Program-made: the position numbers and the translations under genes
Notes under the pieces: generated by a model
Told to the model about the DNA's origin: nothing
The model's database searches: none
Seen by the model: only the letters and a program-made list of their open reading frames with translations
DNA from: Bacillota bacterium
GTDB lineage: Bacteria; Bacillota; SHA-98; UBA4971
Length of the DNA: 64,000 bases
Assembly: GCA_012516125.1 (NCBI GenBank)
Contig: JAAYXB010000047.1
Span: 1-64,000, forward strand
Direction of reading: 5' to 3'
Shown here: one piece after another, positions 24,149-32,562 of the stretch
Position numbering within the stretch: the first letter of the stretch is position 1
How the letters are laid out: every line of letters starts with the position of its first letter

Positions 24149-25153
24149 TCAGTGAAAGCTCCGGAGCAGCGACCCGATAACCAGGTTCCATCCGTCAACC
24201 ATCACGAACAGCAACAACTTAAAAGGCAACGAGATCATCACGGGCGGCAGCATCAGCATGCCCATGGACATGAGGACGCTCGCCACCACCATGTCGATGA
24301 CGAGGAACGGCACGTATATCAGAAACCCGATCTCAAACGCCGTCTTGAGCTCGCTGATGGTGAACGCCGGTATGAGCACGACCATCGGCACCTCGGACGG
24401 GTTCGCTGGTCTTTTCGCCTTCGCAAGCGCTGTGAAGAGCGCGAGGTCTTTTTCCCGCGTCTGCTTGAGCATGAACTCGCGGAACGGCACCGCCGCCCGG
24501 TCGAGCGCCACCTGCTGGGAGATCTCGCCGCGCAGGTACGGCTGCAGCGCCTGCTCGTTGGCCGTCCCCAGCGCAGGTGCCATCACAAAGAACGTAAGGA
24601 AAAGGGCGAGGCCGATGAGGACCTGGTTCGGCGGCACCTGCTGGGAGCCCAGGGCGCTCCGGACGAACGAGAGCACGATGACGATCCTCGTGAACGAAGT
24701 GAGCATGATGAGAATGGCCGGCGCAAGGGTCAGCACGGTCAGGAGCGCGAGAATCTGGAGCGACACCGAGACATCCCTTGGGTTCCTGGCCGGCTCCACC
24801 CCGATGTCGATCCGGGGAAGCGGCAGCACTCCCCCAACGTCCACCGGGAGCGGTGGGGTCGCCGGGGCCGCGCCCTGGGCCTGGGCCTGCGCGGGCGCCG
24901 CCTGGGCGTGCGCCACCCCTTCGCCAAGGAGCGCCGATCCGGTGCCCGTGGCGAGAGCGACCGCGCCCAGTACCGCGCCCAGCGCCAGGATACGCGCCAG
25001 GACAAGTGCCAGGGCTACGGGCCGGGTCGCAACGGCCCCCTGAGCCGCACCCAGGCGCCGGTGGCCGCGGCCACCCTGACGGCTCGTTCCGTCGGCTTTC
25101 CCCCTCCCGCTATGTACGCCTGCTCTCTTACAAGTGGATACCCTCGTCATCCG
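24149..25153 (-). CDS. fliP: Flagellar export gate protein FliP
   Basis: A FliP of about 334 residues from the start chosen here. The conserved core runs from [60 protein letters not shown] to [29 protein letters not shown] at the C-terminus. The start at 25153 has GGGGAGAG 7 nt upstream and overlaps fliO by 26 nt; it gives a long Arg-rich then hydrophobic leader ([23 protein letters not shown]) that would be cleaved. An Ala/Gln-rich spacer precedes the core. The exact start is less certain than the gene itself. Confidence 0.9.
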   Translation of the reverse strand, partial: RMTRVSTCKRAGVHSGRGKADGTSRQGGRGHRRLGAAQGAVATRPVALALVLARILALGAVLGAVALATGTGSALLGEGVAHAQAAPAQAQAQGAAPATPPLPVDVGGVLPLPRIDIGVEPARNPRDVSVSLQILALLTVLTLAPAILIMLTSFTRIVIVLSFVRSALGSQQVPPNQVLIGLALFLTFFVMAPALGTANEQALQPYLRGEISQQVALDRAAVPFREFMLKQTREKDLALFTALAKAKRPANPSEVPMVVLIPAFTISELKTAFEIGFLIYVPFLVIDMVVASVLMSMGMLMLPPVMISLPFKLLLFVMVDGWNLVIGSLLRSFH

Positions 25154-25550
25154 TGTTCTCTCCCCGGGGCGTATCGTCTTCAAAGCGGCGCGTGTAGGCA
25201 TCCAGGATCTCGTCGAACCTCCGCCTCTCCTCCGGCACTGCCTGCACGGCGCGTTCCTGCCGCCCCGTGTCTTCCAGCGACCTCGCATCAACCTCTGCAA
25301 GCATGGAGATGTGCGTGCTCGTGGCCCCGAGCACAAGGAGCCTGTCCGCGACCCGCACCAGGTGCAGCGCCCTGCCCGGCCCCAGGGATAGCGACTCGCG
25401 TAGCTCCATGGCCGGCCGACCGTGCGCGCCGATCCGCCTCCGCTGCAAGGACCGGAGGGCCAGCCCGGTAAGGTATATGAGCACGATGACTACGGCAAGG
25501 CCCACTACAAGCCGGATTCCTGTCACGATCGGGTTCACGGCAGCCGCCAT
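25128..25550 (-). CDS. fliO: Flagellar biosynthesis protein FliO
   Basis: A 140-residue protein with one N-terminal membrane helix ([22 protein letters not shown]) and a cytoplasmic part with [37 protein letters not shown], the typical FliO core. FliO assists assembly of the FliP ring. It lies between fliN and fliP as expected. Confidence 0.85.
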   Translation of the reverse strand: MAAAVNPIVTGIRLVVGLAVVIVLIYLTGLALRSLQRRRIGAHGRPAMELRESLSLGPGRALHLVRVADRLLVLGATSTHISMLAEVDARSLEDTGRQERAVQAVPEERRRFDEILDAYTRRFEDDTPRGENTDDEGIHL

Positions 25551-25565
25551 CTCCTTTCAGCCTCT

Positions 25566-26060
25566 TCAACTCTTCGGACTGCTCAGCCTTTCTGCGGGGG
25601 CCACAATGTCCACGACGCGAACGCCGAAGTTCTCGTCGATGACCACCACTTCCCCTCTCGCTACCAGCTTGCCGTTGACCAGGATGTCCACCGGCTCGCC
25701 GGCCACCCTGTCAAGCTCCACCACAGAGCCCGGGCCGAGGTCGAGGATATCGCGTATGGTCATGCTGGTCCGCCCGAGCTCCACCGTGATGGGCAGGGGC
25801 ACATCGAGCAAGATGTCGATGTTGCTGTGGCCGCCCTGGCGGGGTTTCTCCCCGAACGGCGCGAACTCCGCCTTCTCAAAGGCTCTCTCGAAGCTCCGCC
25901 TGGATTCCTCGCTTGCAGAAGCAAGCCCTGGAGCGCTTCCAGCAGTGCCAGCGCCGGCGCCACCGCCAGCGCCAGCGCCAGTGCCGGGCGGATCCGCCGG
26001 CCCCAGCTCACCCGAGTTCGACCGGACATCCATGTCCCCACCATGGAGGTCATCGATCAT
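25566..26060 (-). CDS. fliN: Flagellar motor switch protein FliN
   Basis: A 164-residue protein. After a Gly/Ala-rich variable N-terminal 90 residues comes the SpoA/FliN domain: [72 protein letters not shown]. It forms the bottom of the C-ring with FliM. Many Bacillota have the longer FliY with CheC-like phosphatase domains at this place; those domains are absent, so this is a plain FliN. The start touches the fliM stop (1-nt overlap). Confidence 0.93.
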   Translation of the reverse strand: MIDDLHGGDMDVRSNSGELGPADPPGTGAGAGGGAGAGTAGSAPGLASASEESRRSFERAFEKAEFAPFGEKPRQGGHSNIDILLDVPLPITVELGRTSMTIRDILDLGPGSVVELDRVAGEPVDILVNGKLVARGEVVVIDENFGVRVVDIVAPAERLSSPKS

Positions 26061-27055
26061 TACAAGATCCCTCCCCTGTCGTACAGCACGCGCGACACCT
26101 GAAACGCGAGCCTCTTCCCGATCACCCCGGGCCGCGCCAGGAACTTGGGCCCGCCACCGACCCGCACCACAAGGTCCTCACCGCGCCTGGAGTCCAGCCT
26201 GATGATATCCCCCTGCGCAAGGTCGAGGAAGTCGCCTACCATGATGCTGGCCTGACCCAGCTCCACGGTCACGGGCACCTGGACGGTTGCGAGGCGTTGC
26301 CTGATGGCCTCGGCCGACCCGGCCTCCCCTCCGCGCCCGACCTGCTTCTTGAACCACCGCGTGGCAGCAAGTCTCGGCAGCACGGGCTGCAGGATGGGGT
26401 ACGGGAAGCACAGACTCACATTGCCCGTGACTTCCCCGAAAGCGACCTCCAGGGACACAGCCCCGACCGTCTCGGTCTCCGCTGTGATCTGTGCAAACTG
26501 GGAGCTCGCAACGATGTTCTCCAGTCGCGCCGAAAAACCCGCCACGTCGGACCAGGCGCGAGTCAGTATATCCAGCACCTTCACCACAAGGTCTTGCATG
26601 AGCCGCTGCTCGATATCGGTAAGCTCGCGGGGCCTTCCCTTCGCCTGGCCGGGTCCACCCAGCACCCTGTCGAGCATAGCGAAGGCGAGAAGCGGCTCGA
26701 GCGCCAGGACAGCCTCACCGTCGGGCGGGCTGATGTTGAAGACCGCGATGACCCCAGGGGTCGGCAGAGATGACGAGAACTCGTCGAAGGATAGCTGCTC
26801 GCACGACGCCAGCGTCACCCTGACCGGCATCCTCAAGTACGTGGACATCCACGTCGAGAGCGACCTTGCAAAGGTCTCGTGGATCATCTCGATCGTGCGG
26901 AGCTGGTCTTTTGACAGCTTGTCGGGCCGGCGGAAATCGTACGGCCTCACCTGCTTCGTCTTGCCGCTCCCGCTTTTTACGGCATGCTCCTCTTCTTGCT
27001 TCGCGAACGAGGAGAGCAGCGCGTTTATCTCTTCCTGCGAAAGGATCTCGTCCAA
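26060..27055 (-). CDS. fliM: Flagellar motor switch protein FliM
   Basis: A 331-residue FliM. It starts [17 protein letters not shown], the CheY-P-binding N-terminal peptide, then has the CheC-like middle domain ([37 protein letters not shown]) and a C-terminal SpoA domain ([29 protein letters not shown]). With the N-terminal motif intact, the motor should respond to CheY, although no chemotaxis gene lies in this window. Confidence 0.95.
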   Translation of the reverse strand: MDEILSQEEINALLSSFAKQEEEHAVKSGSGKTKQVRPYDFRRPDKLSKDQLRTIEMIHETFARSLSTWMSTYLRMPVRVTLASCEQLSFDEFSSSLPTPGVIAVFNISPPDGEAVLALEPLLAFAMLDRVLGGPGQAKGRPRELTDIEQRLMQDLVVKVLDILTRAWSDVAGFSARLENIVASSQFAQITAETETVGAVSLEVAFGEVTGNVSLCFPYPILQPVLPRLAATRWFKKQVGRGGEAGSAEAIRQRLATVQVPVTVELGQASIMVGDFLDLAQGDIIRLDSRRGEDLVVRVGGGPKFLARPGVIGKRLAFQVSRVLYDRGGIL

Positions 27056-27077
27056 GCTCCCGCCTCCGCATCACGGG

Positions 27078-27821
27078 TTACTGAATGACGAACTCGAGGA
27101 AGTACACGCCTCTCACACGATCCGGTCCCTTCCTGCCGCCGGAAATCGACTGCTCTATGGCGTCGGCCACCCGGTGTCGTATTGCGTCTCTTTTCGACAC
27201 ATCGGTCAGGTCCCCCAACTCGTACGCGGACAAGACCGCGAGGACAGCGTCCCTCACTTTGTACTCGGCCGCTGCAATGTCAGCGCTTGCCTTTCTGTCG
27301 GCGCATTCAACAGTGATCGACGCCTTCAGGTAGCGCGTGCCGTCGGTGCCCGCCACATTGACTATGAATGGTTCGAACGAGTAAACAGGACCCGGCCTGG
27401 GCGCCGGTTTCGGGGCCTCCGCGCCGCTCGACCCCGTCCCCGTCTGCCCGTGCAGGCTACGCGTATAGAAGAACGCTCCAGCGACCGCTGCGAGGCAGAA
27501 AGCCGCGAGACCGGCGACCACAAGCGGGGAAACCTTCCGTTTCCGGCCGGTTGCCCTTCCCTGTTGCTTCTGCATGGCGCGAAGGTCGCGCGCCGAGACC
27601 ACGGTCGCGGGCCGCTCGGGCACCTCCCAGCCGTCCCTCATCGGAGGCTGAGGCCCGACCGCGGCCGTCCCCGCCTGGCTTCGCGTTCCGGGGCCGGCTC
27701 TCCCCGGGTCCGTCGCACCACCGGCGACGCCCGTGGCGGGCGTGCGGCTCGGGATGCTGCCGGTCGTCGCTGGTCTCGCTCCAGATCCCTGATAGCCTGA
27801 GATACCTGTTGGCAAGCTCAT
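27078..27821 (-). CDS. fliL: Flagellar basal-body protein FliL
   Basis: A 247-residue protein. A disordered Gly/Ala/Pro-rich N-terminal ~100 residues precede a membrane helix (VVAGLAAFCLAAVAGAFFY) and the extracytoplasmic FliL domain (YSFEPFIVNVAGTDGTRYLKASITVEC, then RDAVLAVLSAYELGDLTDVSKRDAIRHRVADAI, ending VYFLEFVIQ). FliL surrounds the stator and supports torque. The cytoplasmic N-terminus is much longer than in typical FliL (~150 residues total). It lies 4 nt after motB. Confidence 0.88.
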   Translation of the reverse strand: MSLPTGISGYQGSGARPATTGSIPSRTPATGVAGGATDPGRAGPGTRSQAGTAAVGPQPPMRDGWEVPERPATVVSARDLRAMQKQQGRATGRKRKVSPLVVAGLAAFCLAAVAGAFFYTRSLHGQTGTGSSGAEAPKPAPRPGPVYSFEPFIVNVAGTDGTRYLKASITVECADRKASADIAAAEYKVRDAVLAVLSAYELGDLTDVSKRDAIRHRVADAIEQSISGGRKGPDRVRGVYFLEFVIQ

Positions 27822-27825
27822 CCCC

Positions 27826-28578
27826 CTATTCTCTGGCGTCCTCTCCCGGGAGCACGATCTTTTCTCTCTCCTTCAAGATGACAACGTCCACCCTGCGATT
27901 CAGGGCTCGGTTGGCCTCGCTCGTGTTGGGCACCTTCGGCCTGTACTCGCCGTACCCCATAGCGCTGAACCTCTCCGGGGCAAGGCCCGCAGTTTCGATG
28001 AAATATCTCAGCACCGTGCACGCCCTTGCTGTCGATAGCTCCCAGTTCGACGGGAACTTCGGCGTGCTTATCGGCAGGTCGCACGTGTGCCCCTCGATCC
28101 TGATGTCGTTCGGGATCTTGCGCAAGATGACCGCTACCTCCGAAAGGACGCGCCGCGCCTCGGGGCGCAGGTCGGCCTGCCCAAGGTCGAAAAGGACCTT
28201 GTCCATGAAGCTGACCACAAGGCCCCGCTCCGTCATCTCAAGGTGCACGTCGTTCGCTAGCGCCTGGTCCTTCAGGAAAGACTGGAATTCCTCCTTGACT
28301 CCCTCGAGCTCGACCTCGGACTTCCCCGAGGGCCGAAGGTCGGTCGGAGGCTTCGGGACCGGCATCTCACCCGGGTTTAGGAGCTGAGGCCCACCTGTGA
28401 GCACGCCGAGCGCGCCCTGAAGCGATATGACCGCCTGCCGGAACTTGATCGCGTCGATGGATGAGAACGCGAACAGGAGCACGAAGAAAGTCAGCAGCAG
28501 TTGGGTCATATCCGCGTATGACGTTATCCACGGGGCCGCCCCGGAAGGACCGTCTTCGTTTACCTTCTTGCGCCTCAT
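27826..28578 (-). CDS. motB: Flagellar stator protein MotB
   Basis: A 250-residue MotB. The single membrane helix carries the proton/sodium-carrying Asp in SYADMTQLLLTFFVLLFAFSS, and an OmpA-like peptidoglycan-binding domain follows (IRIEGHTCDLPISTPKFPSNWELSTARACTVLRYFIE, then FSAMGYGEYRP). It overlaps motA by 4 nt. Which ion is used cannot be decided from what I can see. Confidence 0.95.
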   Translation of the reverse strand: MRRKKVNEDGPSGAAPWITSYADMTQLLLTFFVLLFAFSSIDAIKFRQAVISLQGALGVLTGGPQLLNPGEMPVPKPPTDLRPSGKSEVELEGVKEEFQSFLKDQALANDVHLEMTERGLVVSFMDKVLFDLGQADLRPEARRVLSEVAVILRKIPNDIRIEGHTCDLPISTPKFPSNWELSTARACTVLRYFIETAGLAPERFSAMGYGEYRPKVPNTSEANRALNRRVDVVILKEREKIVLPGEDARE

Positions 28579-29435
28579 GTCTTCGCACCAGCCGTTTCCT
28601 TGGCGCCCGCGCCTCCGGCTCCCGCAGCCCCCACGGCCGCCGACGCCCCGGCCGCCGCCTGAGCTCCCTTCTTGTATGCCACCTTGGCCCGGATTGCAGG
28701 AGGCAAGAACGCTCTGAGCTTCTCCTCGACGATCCTCGGGTTATCTCCCGACTGAATCGCGAGAATGCCCTCGATGAGGATCTGCTTCTCCAGCGCCTCT
28801 TCGGACGCCCGCACCGCGAGCTTTCCCGAGATCGGAATGAACACGAGATACGCGAGAAGCGCCCCGTAAAACGTGGTGACGAGAGCCACCGCCATGCCCG
28901 GCCCGATGGCGCTGGGGTTATTTATGTTACGGAGCATCTGAATGAGCCCTATTAGCGTCCCGATCATCCCGAATGCTGGCGAGAAAAGCGCCATCTGGTC
29001 GAACAATTTCCGTCCCATCTTGTGGCGTTCCTCGATCGCGTCGAGGTCGGTCTCCAGAATCTCGCGTATCACCGTCGCGTCAACGCCGTCTACCACAAGC
29101 TGCAGGCCGTGTCTCAGGAAGTCGTCCTTGACCTTGTCAAGGCTGTTGTCGAGGGCGAGGAGACCCTCACGCCGCGCAAGCTCGGCCAGGGATATGATCT
29201 GCATGATGACGGCTGTGAGCTGCGGAGGGCGCCGCGTGAACGCGATCTTCGTGACGCGCAGCACGTTCTTGATGTCGTCTATCCGGAAGTTGATGAGCGT
29301 TGCAGCAATGGTGCCACCGATGGTGATCATGATTGATGGAATGTCGATGAAGCTCCGCACCGACCCGCCCATCTGGATGGCCGTACCGACAAGCGTTATT
29401 CCTGCAATGATCCCGACAAAAGTGGTAAGGTCCAT
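28575..29435 (-). CDS. motA: Flagellar stator protein MotA
   Basis: A 286-residue MotA starting MDLTTFVGIIAGITLVGTAIQMGGSVRSFIDIPSIMITIGGTIAATLI, with four membrane segments and the conserved FGMIGTLIGLIQMLRN and VALVTTFYGALLAYLVFIPIS loops. The start at 29435 follows GGGGGC at proper distance; the open frame extends upstream without support. A C-terminal Ala/Gly-rich tail of about 30 residues is unusual but harmless. It pairs with the overlapping motB. Confidence 0.95.
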   Translation of the reverse strand: MDLTTFVGIIAGITLVGTAIQMGGSVRSFIDIPSIMITIGGTIAATLINFRIDDIKNVLRVTKIAFTRRPPQLTAVIMQIISLAELARREGLLALDNSLDKVKDDFLRHGLQLVVDGVDATVIREILETDLDAIEERHKMGRKLFDQMALFSPAFGMIGTLIGLIQMLRNINNPSAIGPGMAVALVTTFYGALLAYLVFIPISGKLAVRASEEALEKQILIEGILAIQSGDNPRIVEEKLRAFLPPAIRAKVAYKKGAQAAAGASAAVGAAGAGGAGAKETAGAKT

Positions 29436-29700
29436 GTTATGCCCCCGCAAATCCCATGGCACCTGCGTCGCAGTGCCGTTGTGAGGGGCGGCGTTCACCC
29501 TGTGCGCCGTCCCGTGCCTGGTTGCGGCCTGTTATGCTCCACAGCCAGCCGATCCTGTAAGCGTGCCCCGGCAGATATCCTGGCGCGTCACACAGCAACT
29601 GAAATCCGTCTAGTTCTGACCGAAGTGAGGAGCGCGGTGCAACTCACGGTTGCAGCTACAGGGATGACTATAGCCACGGCCGCGCGGGCCTCACGCCGTC

Positions 29701-29922
29701 CTACGTGCCCCGTTCACCGCCGGCGGCAGGCATTTGGGGCCCGAGCACGATGGCCCTTTTATAGCCGACCACCGCCGCCACCACCTCATTCACAGTGTCC
29801 CTCACGACAAGCTTCTTGCCCGTGGTGAGCGTGATGATGGTGTCGGGCGTTGCCTCGACTGTCTCTATCAGGTCCGCGTTAACCACAAGTTCCGACCCGT
29901 CAAGCCGGTGCACCCTGATCAT
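29701..29922 (-). CDS. flbD: FlbD/SwrD-family flagellar protein
   Basis: A 73-residue protein starting MIRVHRLDGSELVVNADLIETVEATPDTIITLTTGKKLVVRDTVNEVV, a clear match to the small FlbD/SwrD family encoded after flgE in Bacillota. In B. subtilis SwrD raises swarming torque by supporting stator power. It lies between flgE and motA, with gaps of 237 bp (to flgE) and 265 bp (to motA) in which I see no further gene. Confidence 0.92.
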   Translation of the reverse strand: MIRVHRLDGSELVVNADLIETVEATPDTIITLTTGKKLVVRDTVNEVVAAVVGYKRAIVLGPQMPAAGGERGT

Positions 29923-30159
29923 CGCAAGCGCCGCCTTTCCTTCTCGCGAATGCCGTCTGCTCCCATGAGGCCACCCGCTCTGAATCTAGTCTCGCCACGA
30001 GCCGGCACCACCCGACTACAGTCTGCGCTCGCAGCTACCTCCGCCGTAACACGCCGCTCACTCGCACGATCATCTCACCACCCGCGAGCAGATACGCCCC
30101 GCGAGGCGGAGCCCGAGCCCGACCGGGAAGGGGCCAGGCGGACCCCGCCCCAGACTGCG

Positions 30160-31509
30160 TTAACGCTTGAGACTCAAGAGATCCTGCAACATCTCGTCCG
30201 CGGTGGTGATCACCCTCGAGTTCGCCTGAAACCCGCGCTGCGAGATGATCATGTCAGTGAACTGCTTGGCAAGGTCCACGTTGGACATCTCTATTGCGCC
30301 GCCGATGATCTTGCCCTTGCCGTCCTTCATCGGCTCACCGATTATCGGGGCGCCCGAGTTGGGCGACACCTGGTAGAACCCTCCACCCATGCGCAGGAGG
30401 CCGCCGGGGTTCGAGAAGTTCGCAAGCACCACCTGGGCCAGAGTGCGATACTGGCCGTTGGAGTAGATGCCCGTGATTATCCCATCCGCATCCACCGCAA
30501 ATGTCTCGAGAGTCCCGGCGGGGAAGCCGTCCTGGAAGCTCATGGACACCGACGAGGGCTCCGCGTACTGGGTGAGGCTTTCGAGATCCAGGTTGACGCT
30601 CTGCGGGGCAGACCCGTCAGTCGGCTCGATGTCGAACTTCGGTGGGTAGTCATACTCTGCCCCTGGATGCGCCGCATTGTACTTAACGCACGCAGCCTCG
30701 GTCGCGGCAGGATCGAACTTGCCGTTCTCAGTAAAGATGAGATAACCCTCCCCGACCGGGTTTTGCGACGCAAGAGGATCGCTTACTTCCCACCTCCAGG
30801 CCCGCTCGCCGATGTCGTCAGTAGGATCATTCGGGTCGCCGGGTAGCCCTGTAGCCGGATCCGTATTGGGATCGAGTTTCTCGAAGGTAATGGCCAGCTT
30901 GTGCAGAAGCCCGAGCGAGTCGTACACCTGGAGAAGGCCGCTGAAGGTATCCCCAGCAGCCGCCTGGGAATCGAGGTTCCCGCGCATGATGGTGTTCTTC
31001 GTGGCCGCAGCCTCCATGACCTGTCCTATTAGGATCTTGATGTCAGTAGGCGGCTGCGTCGTGTCGATCTCTCCCGTAGCAGGATCAACGGGCTTTCCCT
31101 GCACCCTGTAGCCCGTTGCGGGGCTTACGAGTACACCGTCAGCACCGATCTGGAAGCTGCCGTCGCGGGTGAAGTACGTCTTGAGCCCGTCGCTCAACAC
31201 GAAGAAGCCGATCCCGTCGATGGCCATGTCGCTAGGCACTTCAGTCACTTGGATGTTGCCCTGGGTGTGCCAGGTGTCTATGCTCCTCAGGCTTGTCCCA
31301 AGTCCGACCTGCATGGGGTTTATGCCTCCCCTTCCGCCCTTGACCGGGGCGCCGCCGCCACGTATCGTCTGCACCAGGAGTTCGTGGAACGTGACTCTGC
31401 CGGCTTTGTAGCCAGGGGTATTGATATTCGCGATGTTGTCACCGATCACGTCCATCCAGACTTGATGTGACCTCGAGCCGGATACTCCGGCGAACATTGA
31501 CCGTAGCAT
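30160..31509 (-). CDS. flgE: Flagellar hook protein FlgE
   Basis: A 449-residue FlgE. The N-terminal rod/hook motif is MLRSMFAGVSGSRSHQVWMDVIGDNIANINTPGYKAGRVTFHELL; the middle has the FlgE D2-type region around QVYDSLGLLHKLAITFEKLDPN; the C-terminal motif is IEMSNVDLAKQFTDMIISQRGFQANSRVITTADEMLQDLLSLKR. It is exported and builds the hook under control of FlgD (cap) and FliK (length), both encoded just upstream. Confidence 0.95.
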   Translation of the reverse strand: MLRSMFAGVSGSRSHQVWMDVIGDNIANINTPGYKAGRVTFHELLVQTIRGGGAPVKGGRGGINPMQVGLGTSLRSIDTWHTQGNIQVTEVPSDMAIDGIGFFVLSDGLKTYFTRDGSFQIGADGVLVSPATGYRVQGKPVDPATGEIDTTQPPTDIKILIGQVMEAAATKNTIMRGNLDSQAAAGDTFSGLLQVYDSLGLLHKLAITFEKLDPNTDPATGLPGDPNDPTDDIGERAWRWEVSDPLASQNPVGEGYLIFTENGKFDPAATEAACVKYNAAHPGAEYDYPPKFDIEPTDGSAPQSVNLDLESLTQYAEPSSVSMSFQDGFPAGTLETFAVDADGIITGIYSNGQYRTLAQVVLANFSNPGGLLRMGGGFYQVSPNSGAPIIGEPMKDGKGKIIGGAIEMSNVDLAKQFTDMIISQRGFQANSRVITTADEMLQDLLSLKR

Positions 31510-31609
31510 TGTTTCACTTGACCTCCTTCCTTCTATGGCCGCCGGTGTCGCCGGCGGTCCCGGGGCCCCCTCGGAAGAGGTCCAGCCCCATGGCGCGGTT
31601 TTGCCACTT

Positions 31610-32026
31610 TCACACGATCACCGCGCTATCGATGTTGGTGAACACGTTCTCCTTGATGTGCTCGCCGTCCACCGCCGTGATGACGGTGCGGTTCCTGATG
31701 CTCACCACGAGGGCGAGGTTATCCATGAGGATGAGCGACTCCCTCGCGCCCTTCGCCGAAGCCCTGTCGACCGCCTGGACTAGCTTCGCCATGTCGGCCT
31801 CGGATAGCGAGATGTTCCTGGTCCTCATGCGCATCTGCGCGTGGCCAGAGAACCTCACGCTCTGCCCTTCGATCTCCCTCCGGAGCACCTCCCCGAAGGA
31901 CGGGGCCGTCGCCGTCCTGGGGTCTCGAACGGCTTCGCTTCGGACCTTCTCCACGCGCCCGGCGGGCACTGACGCCCCGGCGGGCACCTGGAACTCTGGC
32001 GGTATCCTTTCAACCAAGGCGACCAC
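31610..32026 (-). CDS. Flagellar operon protein (TIGR02530-type)
   Basis: A 138-residue protein with the conserved block FSGHAQMRMRTRNISLSEADMAKLVQAVDRASAKGARESLILMDNLALVVSIRNRTVITAVD, typical of the small flagellar operon protein found between flgD and flgE in Bacillota (I recognise it as the TIGR02530 type). Its function is not established. Its place in the operon is the usual one. Confidence 0.85.
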   Translation of the reverse strand: MVALVERIPPEFQVPAGASVPAGRVEKVRSEAVRDPRTATAPSFGEVLRREIEGQSVRFSGHAQMRMRTRNISLSEADMAKLVQAVDRASAKGARESLILMDNLALVVSIRNRTVITAVDGEHIKENVFTNIDSAVIV

Positions 32027-32059
32027 TCCTCACCGCGACGTCTCCCCGGTCTCCCGGGC

Positions 32060-32470
32060 CTATGAAATCTCCGTCACATCGGTCACGAGGACCTCTTTCC
32101 CTTCGACAACAAGGTAAGCCACACCGTCCTTGAACTTCACGCCGGAGACGGTGCCGGTGATGACCTCGTCGCCCACCGTGGCGGTCACCTTCTTGCCGAT
32201 GAGCGCCGCGGCCTGCGTGGCGTGCTGCATCTTCGCGAGACCCTCCATGGCGAGGCTAAGGTTCTGCATCTGCTCCAGCGTGGAGAACTGGGCCATCTGG
32301 GCGATCATTTCCTTGTCGTCCACCGGTTTGAACGCATCCTGGTAGCGCAGCTCCGTGAGGAGCAGTTTCAGGAACGCGTCCTTGCCCAGTTCGGTCCTGT
32401 TGCTTTCCTGTGGAGGAGTCTCTTTTCGCGGATCGTACACCCGCGCGCTGGACGTCGCTGTGACGTTCAT
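32060..32470 (-). CDS. flgD: Hook cap protein FlgD
   Basis: A 136-residue FlgD with the core TELGKDAFLKLLLTELRYQDAFKPVDDKEMIAQMAQFSTLEQMQNL and a C-terminal beta region GKKVTATVGDEVITGTVSGVKFKDGVAYLVVEGKEVLVTDVTEI. The start at 32470 follows AAAGGGGGGATT; the longer upstream frame overlaps fliK and lacks support. It is a short FlgD without the large FnIII/tudor insertion of enterobacteria. Confidence 0.92.
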   Translation of the reverse strand: MNVTATSSARVYDPRKETPPQESNRTELGKDAFLKLLLTELRYQDAFKPVDDKEMIAQMAQFSTLEQMQNLSLAMEGLAKMQHATQAAALIGKKVTATVGDEVITGTVSGVKFKDGVAYLVVEGKEVLVTDVTEIS

Positions 32471-32562
32471 CGGGAATCCCCCCTTTCGTTTCGAAGATGA
32501 AGTGTTCGGTCGCAGCCCGCGCCTCTCGCGAGCGCGGAGGCAAGCGTTGCGTCGCTGCTCTA

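Noticed and set aside
24134-25471. Long plus-strand open frame opposite fliP/fliO
   Set aside because: An antisense shadow caused by high GC at third codon positions; the His/Arg-rich product has no recognisable motif. Similar long antisense frames at 32711-34171, 15496-16275 and 36435-38039 were rejected for the same reason.
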